Assembly: GCA_963763205.1 (NCBI GenBank)
Contig: CAVXNQ010000002.1
Span: 1 to 64,000, forward strand
Length of the DNA stretch: 64,000 nt
Reading direction: 5' to 3'
DNA from: DDH964 sp963763205
Lineage (GTDB): Bacteria; Desulfobacterota; Desulfuromonadia; Desulfuromonadales; DDH964
Shown piece by piece: positions 55,815-64,000 of this stretch (position 1 is the first letter of the stretch; each line of letters opens with the position of its first letter). The notes under the pieces were generated by a model, which saw nothing but the letters and a program-made list of their open reading frames with translations, searched no databases and had not been told where the DNA came from. A program made the translations under genes and the position numbers.

Positions 55815-56794
55815 CCTGCCGCTCCTTTTCCTGCTGCGCGGTTCAGGGCCACGGCGGCGGCCCCGACCACCCCGGCATCGCCACCCAGTCGGGCCGGCAG
55901 CACCTGCAGCTCCTCGCAGGCCACCGCGAGAGCCCGGTGCCGGACCCCCTGGTCGATCCGTTCGACCAGTTCCGGCAACCCGTCGATCACCCCCCCGCCG
56001 AGGATCAGGCGGCGCGGGTTGAAGGCATTCACCAAACCGACGCAGCCGGCGACCAGCGCCCGGCTCACCTCGTCGACGATCCACCGCGCCAGGGGGTCCC
56101 CGGCCTGGAGGCCGGCGGCGACGATCGCCGCGTTCAGTTCGCAGCCGCGCTCCGCCGCCAGCCGGCTGAGGACGGCGCCGGCGACCGGGTCGGCGTTGAC
56201 CGCTTCCCGGGCCCGCCGGGCGATGGCCCAGCCGCTGGCCAGCGCCTCGAGGCAGCCGTGGTTGTCACAGTGGCAGGGGGGCCCGTGGAGATCGACGGTC
56301 ATGTGTCCGAGCTCCCCGGCACTGTTGCTGCTGCCGGCCAGGATCCGGCCACCGCTGACGATGCCGCCGCCGATGCCGGTGCCGACGAAGAGACAGACCA
56401 GATCGTCGCACTTCTTCCCGGCGCCGAACAGCCATTCCCCCCAGGTGGCGGCGCGCACGTCGTTGACCAGCGTCACCGGCAGGTCCAGATCCCGCTCCAG
56501 CAGCTCCCCCAGGGGGACCTCGTGCCAGTCGAGGTTGGGGGCGAAACGCACCACGCCGTCCGCGGCCCGGACCTGCCCGGCCACCCCGACCCCCAAACCC
56601 AGCGGCGCCTGGCTCCCGGCGGCCAGCAATTCCCGGCAGGTGGAGACGATCTGTTCCCGGACCGGGTCCGGACCGCCCGCGGCGTCGGTGGCCAGCCGCC
56701 GGTCCCGCAGGATGCGGCCGGCATCATCGACCAGGGCGACCTTGATCTTGGTGCCCCCCAAGTCGACGCCCAGGGTGCAGCGTCCGTCCGTCAT
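55811..56794 (-). CDS. ROK family glucokinase
   Basis: The 327-residue kinase has the ATP motif LGVDLGGTKIKVALVD, the catalytic segment VTLVNDVRAATWGEWLFG, FVGTGIGGGIVSGG and the ROK zinc signature CHCDNHGCLEALASG preceded by GELGHMTVD. ROK glucokinases make glucose-6-phosphate with ATP. Standing between a glucoamylase gene and the pentose-phosphate genes, glucose is the natural substrate. It overlaps tkt by four bases. Confidence 0.9.
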   Translation of the reverse strand: MTDGRCTLGVDLGGTKIKVALVDDAGRILRDRRLATDAAGGPDPVREQIVSTCRELLAAGSQAPLGLGVGVAGQVRAADGVVRFAPNLDWHEVPLGELLERDLDLPVTLVNDVRAATWGEWLFGAGKKCDDLVCLFVGTGIGGGIVSGGRILAGSSNSAGELGHMTVDLHGPPCHCDNHGCLEALASGWAIARRAREAVNADPVAGAVLSRLAAERGCELNAAIVAAGLQAGDPLARWIVDEVSRALVAGCVGLVNAFNPRRLILGGGVIDGLPELVERIDQGVRHRALAVACEELQVLPARLGGDAGVVGAAAVALNRAAGKGAAG

Positions 56795-57042
56795 TCAGTT
56801 CCTCCCGTTCCTTGCCGGGGGCAGCGGATGACCGTCATCCCGCTGCCGAAAAAACCGGGAACCGGACCAGCGATAGGACTCATCCTTCGGCAGTCCGGTC
56901 CTCGTGGTGCTGGATGGACCCGTTGTCCGCCCGGATGGTGCGGCAAGGGGATTCACTTTGCTGACCTTCCCCTGGAGTCCCGCGTTCAATTCTATTGCAG
57001 CCCGTGGGTCCTGCAACCCCCCGGGAGATTTATCGTGGGGGA

Positions 57043-59437
57043 TCAGTCGATCGTCACCCGGAAGTCCGTCCCCTCCCAGCGCCGCTCGCTGCTCCAGAAG
57101 AAGGTAAAGTCGACAGCGGTTCCGGACGGCAGCGCGCAGGTCGGCAGATCGGCAAAATGGATGCCGAGCCCACTGTCGCGGGTCTCGGTATCCCGGACCG
57201 TCTGCCAGCCATCTCCGCTCCAGTGAATCCGCGCCGGCGCCGGCAGCTCGATGCGCAGGCTCTTTCCGGCCGCCATGGAGCGGCACTTGTGGTTGAAGCG
57301 CCAGGGCCAGAAGTGGGACGGAGACGCGCTGGCGCTGATAGCGCTGCACCGTCTGGGGCGGCATATCGAAAACCCGGCCGTCGCGCAACGAGCGCAGCAG
57401 CTTGACGTATTCGGCGTGGGCCCAGACCAGGGGCATCGCCGAGCCGGAGGGGGAGCCGTTATGGAGTTCCCGTTCCGGCAGGTCGGGAGCGTCCCAGACC
57501 TGCTCCGGCAGCAGCCCGGGGGTACCGGCAAAGCTTTCCATGGCGGCCAGCAGCTCCCCGGCCCGGTCGTTGCGGCCGGCGGCCAGCTCGAAATGGGCCC
57601 GTTCGCCGGTCAGCAGCGGCCAGGCCCGACCGGCGCCGGTGCCGTCGAAGGGCGAGCCGTCGTGGTGTTCGCCGTAACCGTCGTCGTTGTAGCGGTGCCA
57701 GGCCGGCCCGCGGTCGGTTTCGGCCTTGAGCAGAGCGTCGATGATCTTGCAGGTATTGACCATGCGGGGATCGTCCGCGGCCCGCAGGCCGAAGCGCACC
57801 AGGGCCAGGGCATCGGGACTGATGAGGTGGATGGCCGGCTCCTCGCTCGCGCCGGGCGGACGGTTCTTGATCGGGACGAACCCGAAGGCCGGCGAGGCCG
57901 CCTCGCAACTCTCCGGCGGGGCGATGCGCACGTAGTAGCCGTCGACCCGGTACTGGCGGGCCAGATCGGTGTCGGTCACATAGGTCCAGCGCTCGATGGA
58001 ATCGTTCCAGAAATCCGCCGTCTCCCGCAGGTAGTCGGCGAAGGTCTCGCCGCAGGCCTCGGCCAGTTCCGCTGCGACCAGCAGGGCGGCCACCTGGGCG
58101 GCCAGGGTAAAGGGCGCCAATCCCGGGTCCTCTTCCCAGCGGTCCTGCGGGGTGACCGGCCCGCTGCACATGATGAACGCGACCGCCTTGCGCACCATCG
58201 GCCAGAAGGACGCGAGCTGAACGGCGTCCAGCACCCCCTCCCGCCGCGCCAGGTCGACCAGCAGCACCGGCAGCGCCGTCTCGTCCAGCTGCAAGCCGCT
58301 CCAGTAGGGGGTGCCGTCGAGCCACATGTTCTGCGGCCAGTGGCCGTCCGCCTCCTGGGTCGACTGCAGGTAGCGCAGCACCCGCAGCACGTCCGCGCCG
58401 GCCCCGGCCGCCAGCAGCCCCCCGGCCGCTTCCACCAGGTCGCGGGGCCAGGCCAGGTGGTAGCCGCCGAGATCGTCGTCCCCCTTGGCGAATCCCCAGG
58501 GAATGGACAGGCTGGCGATCAGCCCGCCGGGAAAAGCCTTGGCTTCGTGGCTGCGCAGGACCGCCATGCTGGTGCGGTAAAGCTCTTCGCCTGCGGCCGA
58601 GGCGAGCGGCAGCAGCGTCTGCTGCCAACCCTGCCACTCGGCGCCGTAGGTCTCCCGGGCGGCGGCCACCCCCTCGAGAAGACTGGCAAGTGCCCGCTGT
58701 CCGGCCTCGGCCGGGTTGGCGCCGAAGCCGAGGGCCAACTCCAGCCCCGCGTGCGCCGCGACCGGGTCGAACTGCGCCACCAGCGCCACGTTGCCCGGCC
58801 CGGCCCGTCGATAGCAGGCCGTGAGGCTGCCATGGCGGTGTAGATCCTGCCAGCCGTCGGAGCTGCCGACATAGCCGGCCGAGGCCGCCAGGAAGGGGAC
58901 CGAGGCGACCAGCGCCAGGGCCTTGCCGTCCCGCTCGGCGAAGAGCATCGGCGTCCCCTTGTAGGCGCCGATCCAGGCGCAGTTGTCCGCGCCATGGTTG
59001 GCCAAGTGGGGTGCCAGCAGCAGAAATATCCGGTAATCCCGCACCGCGCCCTGCAGGGGCTGGAAAGAGATGCGCTGCAGGACCACATCGCGCCGCGGGT
59101 CGCTGAGCACCTCCTTCTCGATCCGGTAGCGCCCGCGGCGGCAGCGGTTGGCCAGCCGGAAGGCCGGGATCCCGGGGGCCTGGGCACAGATCTCGCTGGT
59201 CGTGTCCCGCTTCTCCTCCGAGAAGAAACCGTCAGCGGCGGTGACGATCAGGCCCAGGTCGCGGATGCAGGCCTGGTCGACGCGCGGGTAGTAGATCTCG
59301 TTGAGGATGCCGTGGCTGAGGGTGAACCAGACCCGGCTGGCGGGGCAAAGGGAGGTGCCGACCCCGCTCTTGGCGCTGGAGGTCCACTTTGGCGCGATGC
59401 CCGGGGCGCCGGGGGCATGGTCGTCGCTGAAGTCCAT
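57043..59437 (-). CDS. GH15 glucoamylase/glucodextranase-like glycosidase, one frameshift
   Basis: The best start is the ATG at 59437 (GGAG upstream); the frame is open to a TTG at 59497. An N-terminal glucodextranase-type beta domain (about 1-260) precedes an (alpha/alpha)6 barrel with HWPQNMWLDGTPYWSGLQLD followed by ETALPVLL, and WPLLTGERAHFELA, where the two catalytic Glu are expected. There is no signal peptide, so it should act in the cytoplasm on glycogen or maltodextrin. The frame shifts at about 57305-57315, after which the chain gives FNHKCRSMAAGKSLRIELPA to the end. Repaired length is about 797 residues. It releases glucose for the kinase encoded 249 bases downstream. Confidence 0.87.
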
Positions 59438-59550
59438 GCGGCTCCGTGTCTGAAAGTGGGAAGAGGTTTCCGGGACCGGGAGGGTCTCGCGGTTCAATGG
59501 TAGCAGCTTTCCGCAAAACTTCAGGCCCCCCCACCGTCCTTCCGGCCATG

Positions 59551-59576
59551 AAAAAAGCCGCCCCGGAAGGGGCGGC
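59551..59576 (-). terminator. terminator of aroC, displaced by a MITE
   Basis: On the minus strand GCCGCCCC pairs with GGGGCGGC around a four-base loop and is followed by six T. It lies about 180 bases after the aroC stop because the repeat at 59606-59754 is in between. Confidence 0.75.
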
Positions 59577-59605
59577 TGGGTGGGGCAGGATGAGGGGGAG
59601 ACTAA

Positions 59606-59754
59606 CAGGGTGTTGAAAAACTCGGCTTTTCAGGCTGAGCAAAAATGTCCAGATGCAAGGCGCCAGAAAACCTGCGGAAAAAGGCGTACCTGAAAGGTAC
59701 GTCGTTGACGAAGGTTGAGGGCAACGCCGCAGATGGGCGTTTTTCATCAGCCGG
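59606..59754. mobile_element. 149-bp MITE with IS5-like ends and CTAA target duplication
   Basis: The ends are CAGGGTGTTGAAAAAC and, reverse-complemented, CCGGCTGATGAAAAAC, flanked by direct CTAA copies at 59602-59605 and 59755-59758. The inside has no gene. Its ends resemble those of the IS at 14370-15722 and its target fits the same YTAR rule, so it may be moved by that transposase family. Confidence 0.75.
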
Positions 59755-60843
59755 CTAAAGATGGCCGACGCGGGCGCGCTGGATCAGGAGCAGGTCCATC
59801 AGGGACAACGCGGCCATCGCCTCGACGATCGGCACCGCCCGCGGCACCACGCAGGGGTCGTGGCGCCCCTTGGCCTCGAGGATCACCTCACGCCCCTCCA
59901 TGTCGACGGTCTTCTGGGCCAGGCCGATGGTCGCCACCGGCTTGAAGCCGACGCGAAAAAGGATCGGTTCGCCGTTGCTGATCCCCCCCTGGACCCCGCC
60001 GCTGTGGTTGGTCAGGGTGCCGAGCCGGCCGCCGCGGGCGACGAAGGGGTCGTTGTGCTGCGAACCGCGCATCCTGGTTCCGGCGAAGCCGGAGCCGATC
60101 TCGAACCCCTTGCTCGCCGGCAGCGAGAGCATCGCCTGGGCGAGGCGCGCCTCGAGCTTGTCGAAAACCGGCTCGCCGAGCCCGGCGGGGACGTTGCGGC
60201 AGACGCAGGAGACCACGCCGCCGAGGGAGTCCTTGGCCTCGCGGGCGGCGACGATCGCCGCCTCCATCGCCGCCGCGGCGGCGGCGTCGGGGCAGCGTAC
60301 CAAGTTGGCGTCGACCTCTTCGCGGGTCAAGGTCCAGCTCTTCGCGGCCGGCGCCTCGACCTCGCCGACCGCGCTGACCCAGGCGACGATCTCGATGCCG
60401 TGGACTTCGCGCAGGTACTTTTCGGCGATCGCCCCGGCCGCCACCCGGCCGATGGTCTCCCGGGCGCTGGCGCGGCCGCCGCCGGAGGAGGCGCGGATGC
60501 CGTATTTCATCTGGTAGGTGTAGTCGGCGTGGGAGGGGCGCGGCACCTGGCTCATTTCGCCGTAGTCGCCGGGGCGCTGGTCGAGGTTGGGGACCAGCAG
60601 GCCGATCGGCGTCCCCAGGGTGCGGTCGAATTCGACCCCGGAGAGGATCGTCACCTGGTCCTTCTCCTGGCGCTCGGTGGAGAGCTTGCTCTGCCCCGGC
60701 CGGCGCCGGTCGAGCTGGACCTGGATATCTTCGCGGCGCAGTTCCATCCCCGGCGGGCAGCCGTCGACGACGACGCCGACCCCCGCGCAGTGGGATTCGC
60801 CAAAGGTGGCGACCTTGAACAGGGTTCCGAAGCTACTCGACAT
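59755..60843 (-). CDS. aroC: chorismate synthase
   Basis: The 362-residue protein is intact, with the three family signatures GESHCAGVGVVVDGCPPG, GGGRASARETIGRVAAGA and a C-terminal RHDPCVVPRAVPIVEAM. It makes chorismate from 5-enolpyruvylshikimate-3-phosphate with reduced flavin, the last shared step of aromatic amino-acid synthesis. The stop codon TAG is formed by the target-site copy of the MITE, so the insertion spared the coding sequence exactly. No other aro genes are near. Confidence 0.96.
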   Translation of the reverse strand: MSSSFGTLFKVATFGESHCAGVGVVVDGCPPGMELRREDIQVQLDRRRPGQSKLSTERQEKDQVTILSGVEFDRTLGTPIGLLVPNLDQRPGDYGEMSQVPRPSHADYTYQMKYGIRASSGGGRASARETIGRVAAGAIAEKYLREVHGIEIVAWVSAVGEVEAPAAKSWTLTREEVDANLVRCPDAAAAAAMEAAIVAAREAKDSLGGVVSCVCRNVPAGLGEPVFDKLEARLAQAMLSLPASKGFEIGSGFAGTRMRGSQHNDPFVARGGRLGTLTNHSGGVQGGISNGEPILFRVGFKPVATIGLAQKTVDMEGREVILEAKGRHDPCVVPRAVPIVEAMAALSLMDLLLIQRARVGHL

Positions 60844-61053
60844 GACACGCCTCCTGAAAACCGGTGGGACAGCGGCTGGGCCGCTGCCGGAGAAATGGCT
60901 ATATTAGAGGAGAATGGCGCAGCGGTCACCTGATTTTTCGCTTTTCCGCCGCAGGCGGCCGACATCGCGGCCGGTGGGCGTGGACAATCTCTGCGGTGGT
61001 TTTATGCTTTTAGACGGAACGGACTTCACCGTCACCAGCTCCGGGAATGGCCC

Positions 61054-62826
61054 ATGGCTCTTAAACCGTCCTTGAAATCCTGGATCTTCCTGTTCGCCAT
61101 CGTCGCCGTCATCTTCGCGGTGATTCTCGGCAGTTTCACCGGCTCCTGGTTAAGCCTCGACCCCGCCGAACGGCAGCTGGTGCGTGGCATCTTCGACAAG
61201 CTCCTCCCCTTCCCGTTTCTGGGCGCCCTCGCGCTGGTGATGATCATCGGCACCCTGGTCAGCCTGCTTTTCAGGTACTACATCATCCCCATCCTGCAAC
61301 TGGCCGAAAAGGCCCGCCTGATTACCACCGTCAACCCCGGCTACCGCATCGCTCCGAGCGGCGCCCGCGAAGTGCGACATCTGACCGCGGTCATCAACGA
61401 TGCCGCCGAGGCCTACCAAAACCTGCAACGGGAGGTCGACGCCCGGATCCAGGCCGCCCAGACCGAACTCAACGAGGAACGCAACCGTCTCGCCGCCCTG
61501 ATGTCGGAACTCCCCAGCGGGGTCCTGGTCTGCAATACCGGCGGCCAGATCCTCCTTTACAACCAGCAGGCCCGCAACCTGCTGCAGCGCAGCGGAGGAG
61601 AGCACAGCCTCACCGGCACCTGGATCGGCCTCGGCCGTTCGATCTTCACCGCCCTCGACCGGGAACCGATCGCCGCCGGCCTGGAACAGCAACTCCTGGG
61701 TGCCGGGAAGGAGCGCCCGGCTCCTCCGTCGAGCTTTCAAACCACCCTCCCCGACGGCACCTGCCTGCGCGTAAGGCTGGCCCCGGTCTTCCACCCCGGC
61801 GCCGAGGGGGTCGAGCTGACCGGGTTCGTGCTGACCCTCGAGGACATGACCGCCCAGATCGCCGCCACCGTCCAGCGGGAGCGGACCATCCGCGAGCTGG
61901 ACGATGCCTTCGCCGCGGCCCTGGCCGGTCTGCAACAGGCGGCCTCCCGCCACTGCGAGGCGATCCCCGGCCGGGGGTCGCTCTGTGCCGAGGTCGAAAC
62001 CATCATCCGCGGGACCAACGACCGCCTGCAGCGGATCCACCAGGACTCTCTTTCGCCGCCCCCCCCGGCCGACGCCGAAACCAAGTCAACCGAGGAGGCA
62101 CCGCCGGTCGCGGACGCTTCCGCCGCCCCCGGCCCGGTCCTTATCAGACCGCGTCCCGCCATCCAGGAGCGGCCGGTCTTCTACGAATTCGACCTGTTCC
62201 GGCAGCCGCCGGAGAGCGACGCCGGCCACCGGCTGCTGCGCGAGCTGACCTACGTGGTTTTCGACACCGAGACCACCGGCCTCCATCCCGCCGACGGCGA
62301 CGAGATCATTCAGCTCGGCGCGGTCCGTATTGTCAAGGGGCGCATCCTGCTCGACGAATCGATCGACCAGCTGATCGACCCGCGCCGCTCGATCCCGCGC
62401 AGCTCCGTGGCCATCCATGGCATCACCCCGGATCTGCTGATCGGACAGCCGACCATCGAAGAGATTCTGCCGACCTTCCGGACCTTCGTCGAAGGGGCAG
62501 TACTGGTCGCCCACAATGCCGCCTTCGACATGAAGTTCCTCAACCTGAAGCAGGCGCGCACCGGCATCGTCTTCGACCAGCCGGTCCTCGATACCCTGCT
62601 GCTCTCCTCCATCGTCCATCCCAACCTCGGAACTCATGCCCTGGATGCCATCGCCGCGCGGCTCGACATCCCCATCGTCGGCCGCCACACGGCCTTCGGC
62701 GACGCCATCGTCACCGCCGAGGTCCTGCTCAAGCTGATCCCGCTGCTCGAGGCGCAAGGCATCCACACCCTCGAAGAGGCCCTCGAAGCGGCCGCCAGAT
62801 CCCCCTATGCGCGGATCAAGTTCTGA
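61054..62826 (+). CDS. membrane-bound HAMP-PAS protein fused to a DEDDh 3'-5' exonuclease
   Basis: The 590-residue protein has two N-terminal membrane helices (about 10-30 and 53-75), a HAMP-like linker, a coiled coil to about 150, a PAS domain (about 150-275), a Pro-rich linker and a C-terminal exonuclease domain (about 400-585) of the DnaQ/PolC type. Exo motifs are YVVFDTETTGLHP, LVAHNAAFDMKFL and RHTAFGDAIVTAEV, giving the DEDDh set. The sensor half is like that of a kinase, but the output is a nuclease. Similar fusions exist in proteobacteria and are poorly studied. It is monocistronic; the start at 61054 has only a weak ribosome binding site. Confidence 0.88.
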   Translation: MALKPSLKSWIFLFAIVAVIFAVILGSFTGSWLSLDPAERQLVRGIFDKLLPFPFLGALALVMIIGTLVSLLFRYYIIPILQLAEKARLITTVNPGYRIAPSGAREVRHLTAVINDAAEAYQNLQREVDARIQAAQTELNEERNRLAALMSELPSGVLVCNTGGQILLYNQQARNLLQRSGGEHSLTGTWIGLGRSIFTALDREPIAAGLEQQLLGAGKERPAPPSSFQTTLPDGTCLRVRLAPVFHPGAEGVELTGFVLTLEDMTAQIAATVQRERTIRELDDAFAAALAGLQQAASRHCEAIPGRGSLCAEVETIIRGTNDRLQRIHQDSLSPPPPADAETKSTEEAPPVADASAAPGPVLIRPRPAIQERPVFYEFDLFRQPPESDAGHRLLRELTYVVFDTETTGLHPADGDEIIQLGAVRIVKGRILLDESIDQLIDPRRSIPRSSVAIHGITPDLLIGQPTIEEILPTFRTFVEGAVLVAHNAAFDMKFLNLKQARTGIVFDQPVLDTLLLSSIVHPNLGTHALDAIAARLDIPIVGRHTAFGDAIVTAEVLLKLIPLLEAQGIHTLEEALEAAARSPYARIKF

Positions 62827-62870
62827 CCGGTACCGGTTCGTCGTCCCCACCGACCCAACCCGGAATCCCG

Positions 62871-62899
62871 TTGACAGCAAGGGGGATTTACGCTAAAAA
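62871..62899 (+). promoter_or_regulatory. sigma-70-type promoter of tRNA-Thr
   Basis: TTGACA at 62871-62876 and TAAAAA at 62894-62899 are 17 bases apart, 13 bases before the tRNA. Confidence 0.65.
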
Positions 62900-62912
62900 C
62901 AGGGACCTCATT

Positions 62913-62988
<76 letters not shown>

Positions 62989-62993
62989 GTCAT

Positions 62994-63036
62994 AACAAAG
63001 GGTTACGCGACTACGCGTAACCCTTTGTTGTTTTCG
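62994..63036 (+). terminator. terminator after tRNA-Thr
   Basis: AACAAAGGGTTACGCG pairs perfectly with CGCGTAACCCTTTGTT around a four-base loop, followed by GTTTT. Confidence 0.85.
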
Positions 63037-63163
63037 GGGGGGGGCAGGCCACAATTCGGCAGCAATACCAACCTAAACAGCAAGTATCTCCCGGCAAACC
63101 CGGGGGGAGCCTGTTGTACTGAATCCGCATCCGACAGAATGGCCCGGGTTTTCGTTCCCGTTC

Positions 63164-63643
63164 TCACCCCTTCGGGTTGGCAATAGACCAGGTCCCGTCA
63201 GGCTGTCTGCAGGCGGTTCCGTGGGCCTGCTGCTGCTTGCCGGCCACCGTCACGGTCTGGATGTATTCACGGCAATAATCGCCGTCAGGCGCCTGGTAGG
63301 TTTTGACCGGTGTAAAACTTCCGGAATTGCCGCTATCGGGATTGACCCAGGTGCTGGTTTGATGAATTTTGGAACCTTCCAGCGCCACCTGGGCATCGCG
63401 TTCCATCTCAACCTGGTCGGCCCGGTCAAGGGTCCGACCGACATCCTGGCCAATCAAGGCCCCGGCCAGAGTGCCGATGGCCACCCCGAGAAGCCGCCCG
63501 TGACCATGCCCTATCTGAGAGCCGATGAGTGCTCCGGTGCCGGCCCCGAGCAGGGTGCCGCCCGTCTCTTTTGGCCCAAGCTGGGGCGCGCATCCCGAGA
63601 CAACCAGGGCCAAAGCCGCCAGCAGGATTGATATCTTTTTCAT
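63164..63643 (-). CDS. glycine-zipper outer-membrane lipoprotein (17-kDa antigen-like)
   Basis: The ATG at 63643 has GGAG eight bases upstream and gives 159 residues with a lipobox (LVVSGC). After it comes a glycine-zipper segment, GGTLLGAGTGALIGSQIGHG and LAGALIGQDVGRTLDRADQ, and a C-terminal beta domain with two Cys (DGDYCREYIQTVTVAGKQQQ, GTACRQPDGTW). This is the rickettsial 17-kDa surface antigen / YMGG layout. It probably sits in the outer membrane. Its function in envelope structure is inferred only. Confidence 0.88.
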   Translation of the reverse strand: MKKISILLAALALVVSGCAPQLGPKETGGTLLGAGTGALIGSQIGHGHGRLLGVAIGTLAGALIGQDVGRTLDRADQVEMERDAQVALEGSKIHQTSTWVNPDSGNSGSFTPVKTYQAPDGDYCREYIQTVTVAGKQQQAHGTACRQPDGTWSIANPKG

Positions 63644-64000
63644 GACAAACTCCATGTCGTTAGATGTTCTCCTCCCGGGAATCCGGCCACTCGAAATTGG
63701 CACGACAAAATCCTCAGCAGCGGCCCGGAACCATTCCGGGCCGCTGCCGTTGGTCGCTTTATCTCGGGCGTTGCCGATTTTCCTAGAGGAGTGTCCATCC
63801 GGAAACTCCGGAGGGACACAGCGCAGTTTCCGATTTGGAAACGAGGAGTTTTTCGTCGTGGCAAGGAAATCAAGGGCTTGCGCGGAGGCGTACATCGGTA
63901 CGCCGCACAAGCAAGACTGCAGATTGACGCAGCCACGGCGGAAAAGAACCGTTTCCGGATGGAAACTAGAGGAATAAATGCGGCGGGCTGAGCGCCGCCA
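63644..64000. other. upstream region of the lipoprotein with a perfect hairpin
   Basis: CAGCGGCCCGGAA at 63718-63730 pairs with TTCCGGGCCGCTG at 63734-63746, a stem of 13 bp. It lies about 75 bases upstream of the lipoprotein start and could be a leader structure or the terminator of a gene beyond the window. I see no credible gene in the rest. Confidence 0.5.

Overview
The window is GC-rich (roughly 60% or more by eye) bacterial chromosome, most likely from the Desulfuromonadales (Desulfobacterota). The clues are a haem-bearing outer-membrane porin next to a monohaem cytochrome, an orphan TRAP binding protein, a sigma-54/TyrR-type alanine regulon, a PAS-exonuclease fusion, and the short repeat and IS types seen here. 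The assignment is inferred from gene content only.

Layout. 1-0.7 kb: BrnT/BrnA toxin-antitoxin pair with a palindromic operator. 1.2-2.4 kb: a frameshifted DUF2845 gene and a small GNAT. 2.8-3.9 kb: TRAP binding protein. 4.1-10.2 kb: alanine locus made of an ACT-PAS-AAA+ TyrR-like activator, two tandem 18-bp palindromes, a -24/-12 promoter, alanine dehydrogenase, Na+/alanine symporter and alanine racemase. 10.4-13.5 kb: acyl-CoA dehydrogenase, small unknown genes and a lipoprotein. 13.1-21 kb is a repeat-rich zone: a lipoprotein segment present twice almost identically, a repeated 49-residue Cys-containing ORF, an IS5-type element with CTAG target duplications, an AT-rich phosphoethanolamine-transferase-like gene and a RAYT (REP-associated transposase) element. 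21-27 kb: MOT1-type oxyanion transporter, cytochrome/porin pair and a chemotaxis receptor. 27-33 kb: a hemolysin III-truC block present twice, with the first truC cut by a RAYT relic, plus a histidine kinase, a receiver protein and an IS110 relic. 33-35 kb: transglutaminase-like protein and a small protein. 35-46 kb: an ABC exporter operon (fusion protein, ATPase, permease, permease) interrupted between its two permease genes by a type III restriction-modification / DUF5131 / CPCC island. 46-47.6 kb: alpha/beta hydrolase and two small genes. 47.8-59.4 kb: a long minus-strand sugar operon with GH15 glucoamylase, ROK glucokinase, transketolase, transaldolase, RpiB, a HAD protein, 6-phosphogluconate dehydrogenase, glucose-6-phosphate dehydrogenase and 6-phosphogluconolactonase. 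59.6-64 kb: a MITE at the aroC stop codon, chorismate synthase, the HAMP-PAS-exonuclease fusion, tRNA-Thr(CGT) and a glycine-zipper lipoprotein.

How the genes work together. The alanine locus can interconvert, import and deaminate alanine to pyruvate under an aromatic/amino-acid-sensing type activator. The sugar operon would take stored or external alpha-glucan to glucose, glucose-6-phosphate and then through the oxidative and non-oxidative pentose-phosphate pathway. Several neighbouring genes overlap by 1-8 bases, which suggests coupled translation.

Caution. At least fifteen genes carry single-base frameshifts although sequence on both sides of each shift is well conserved, including five genes of one central-metabolism operon and three indels each in ald and alsT. 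Sequencing or assembly error is the simplest explanation for most of them. I give full spans for these genes and mark where the frame breaks.
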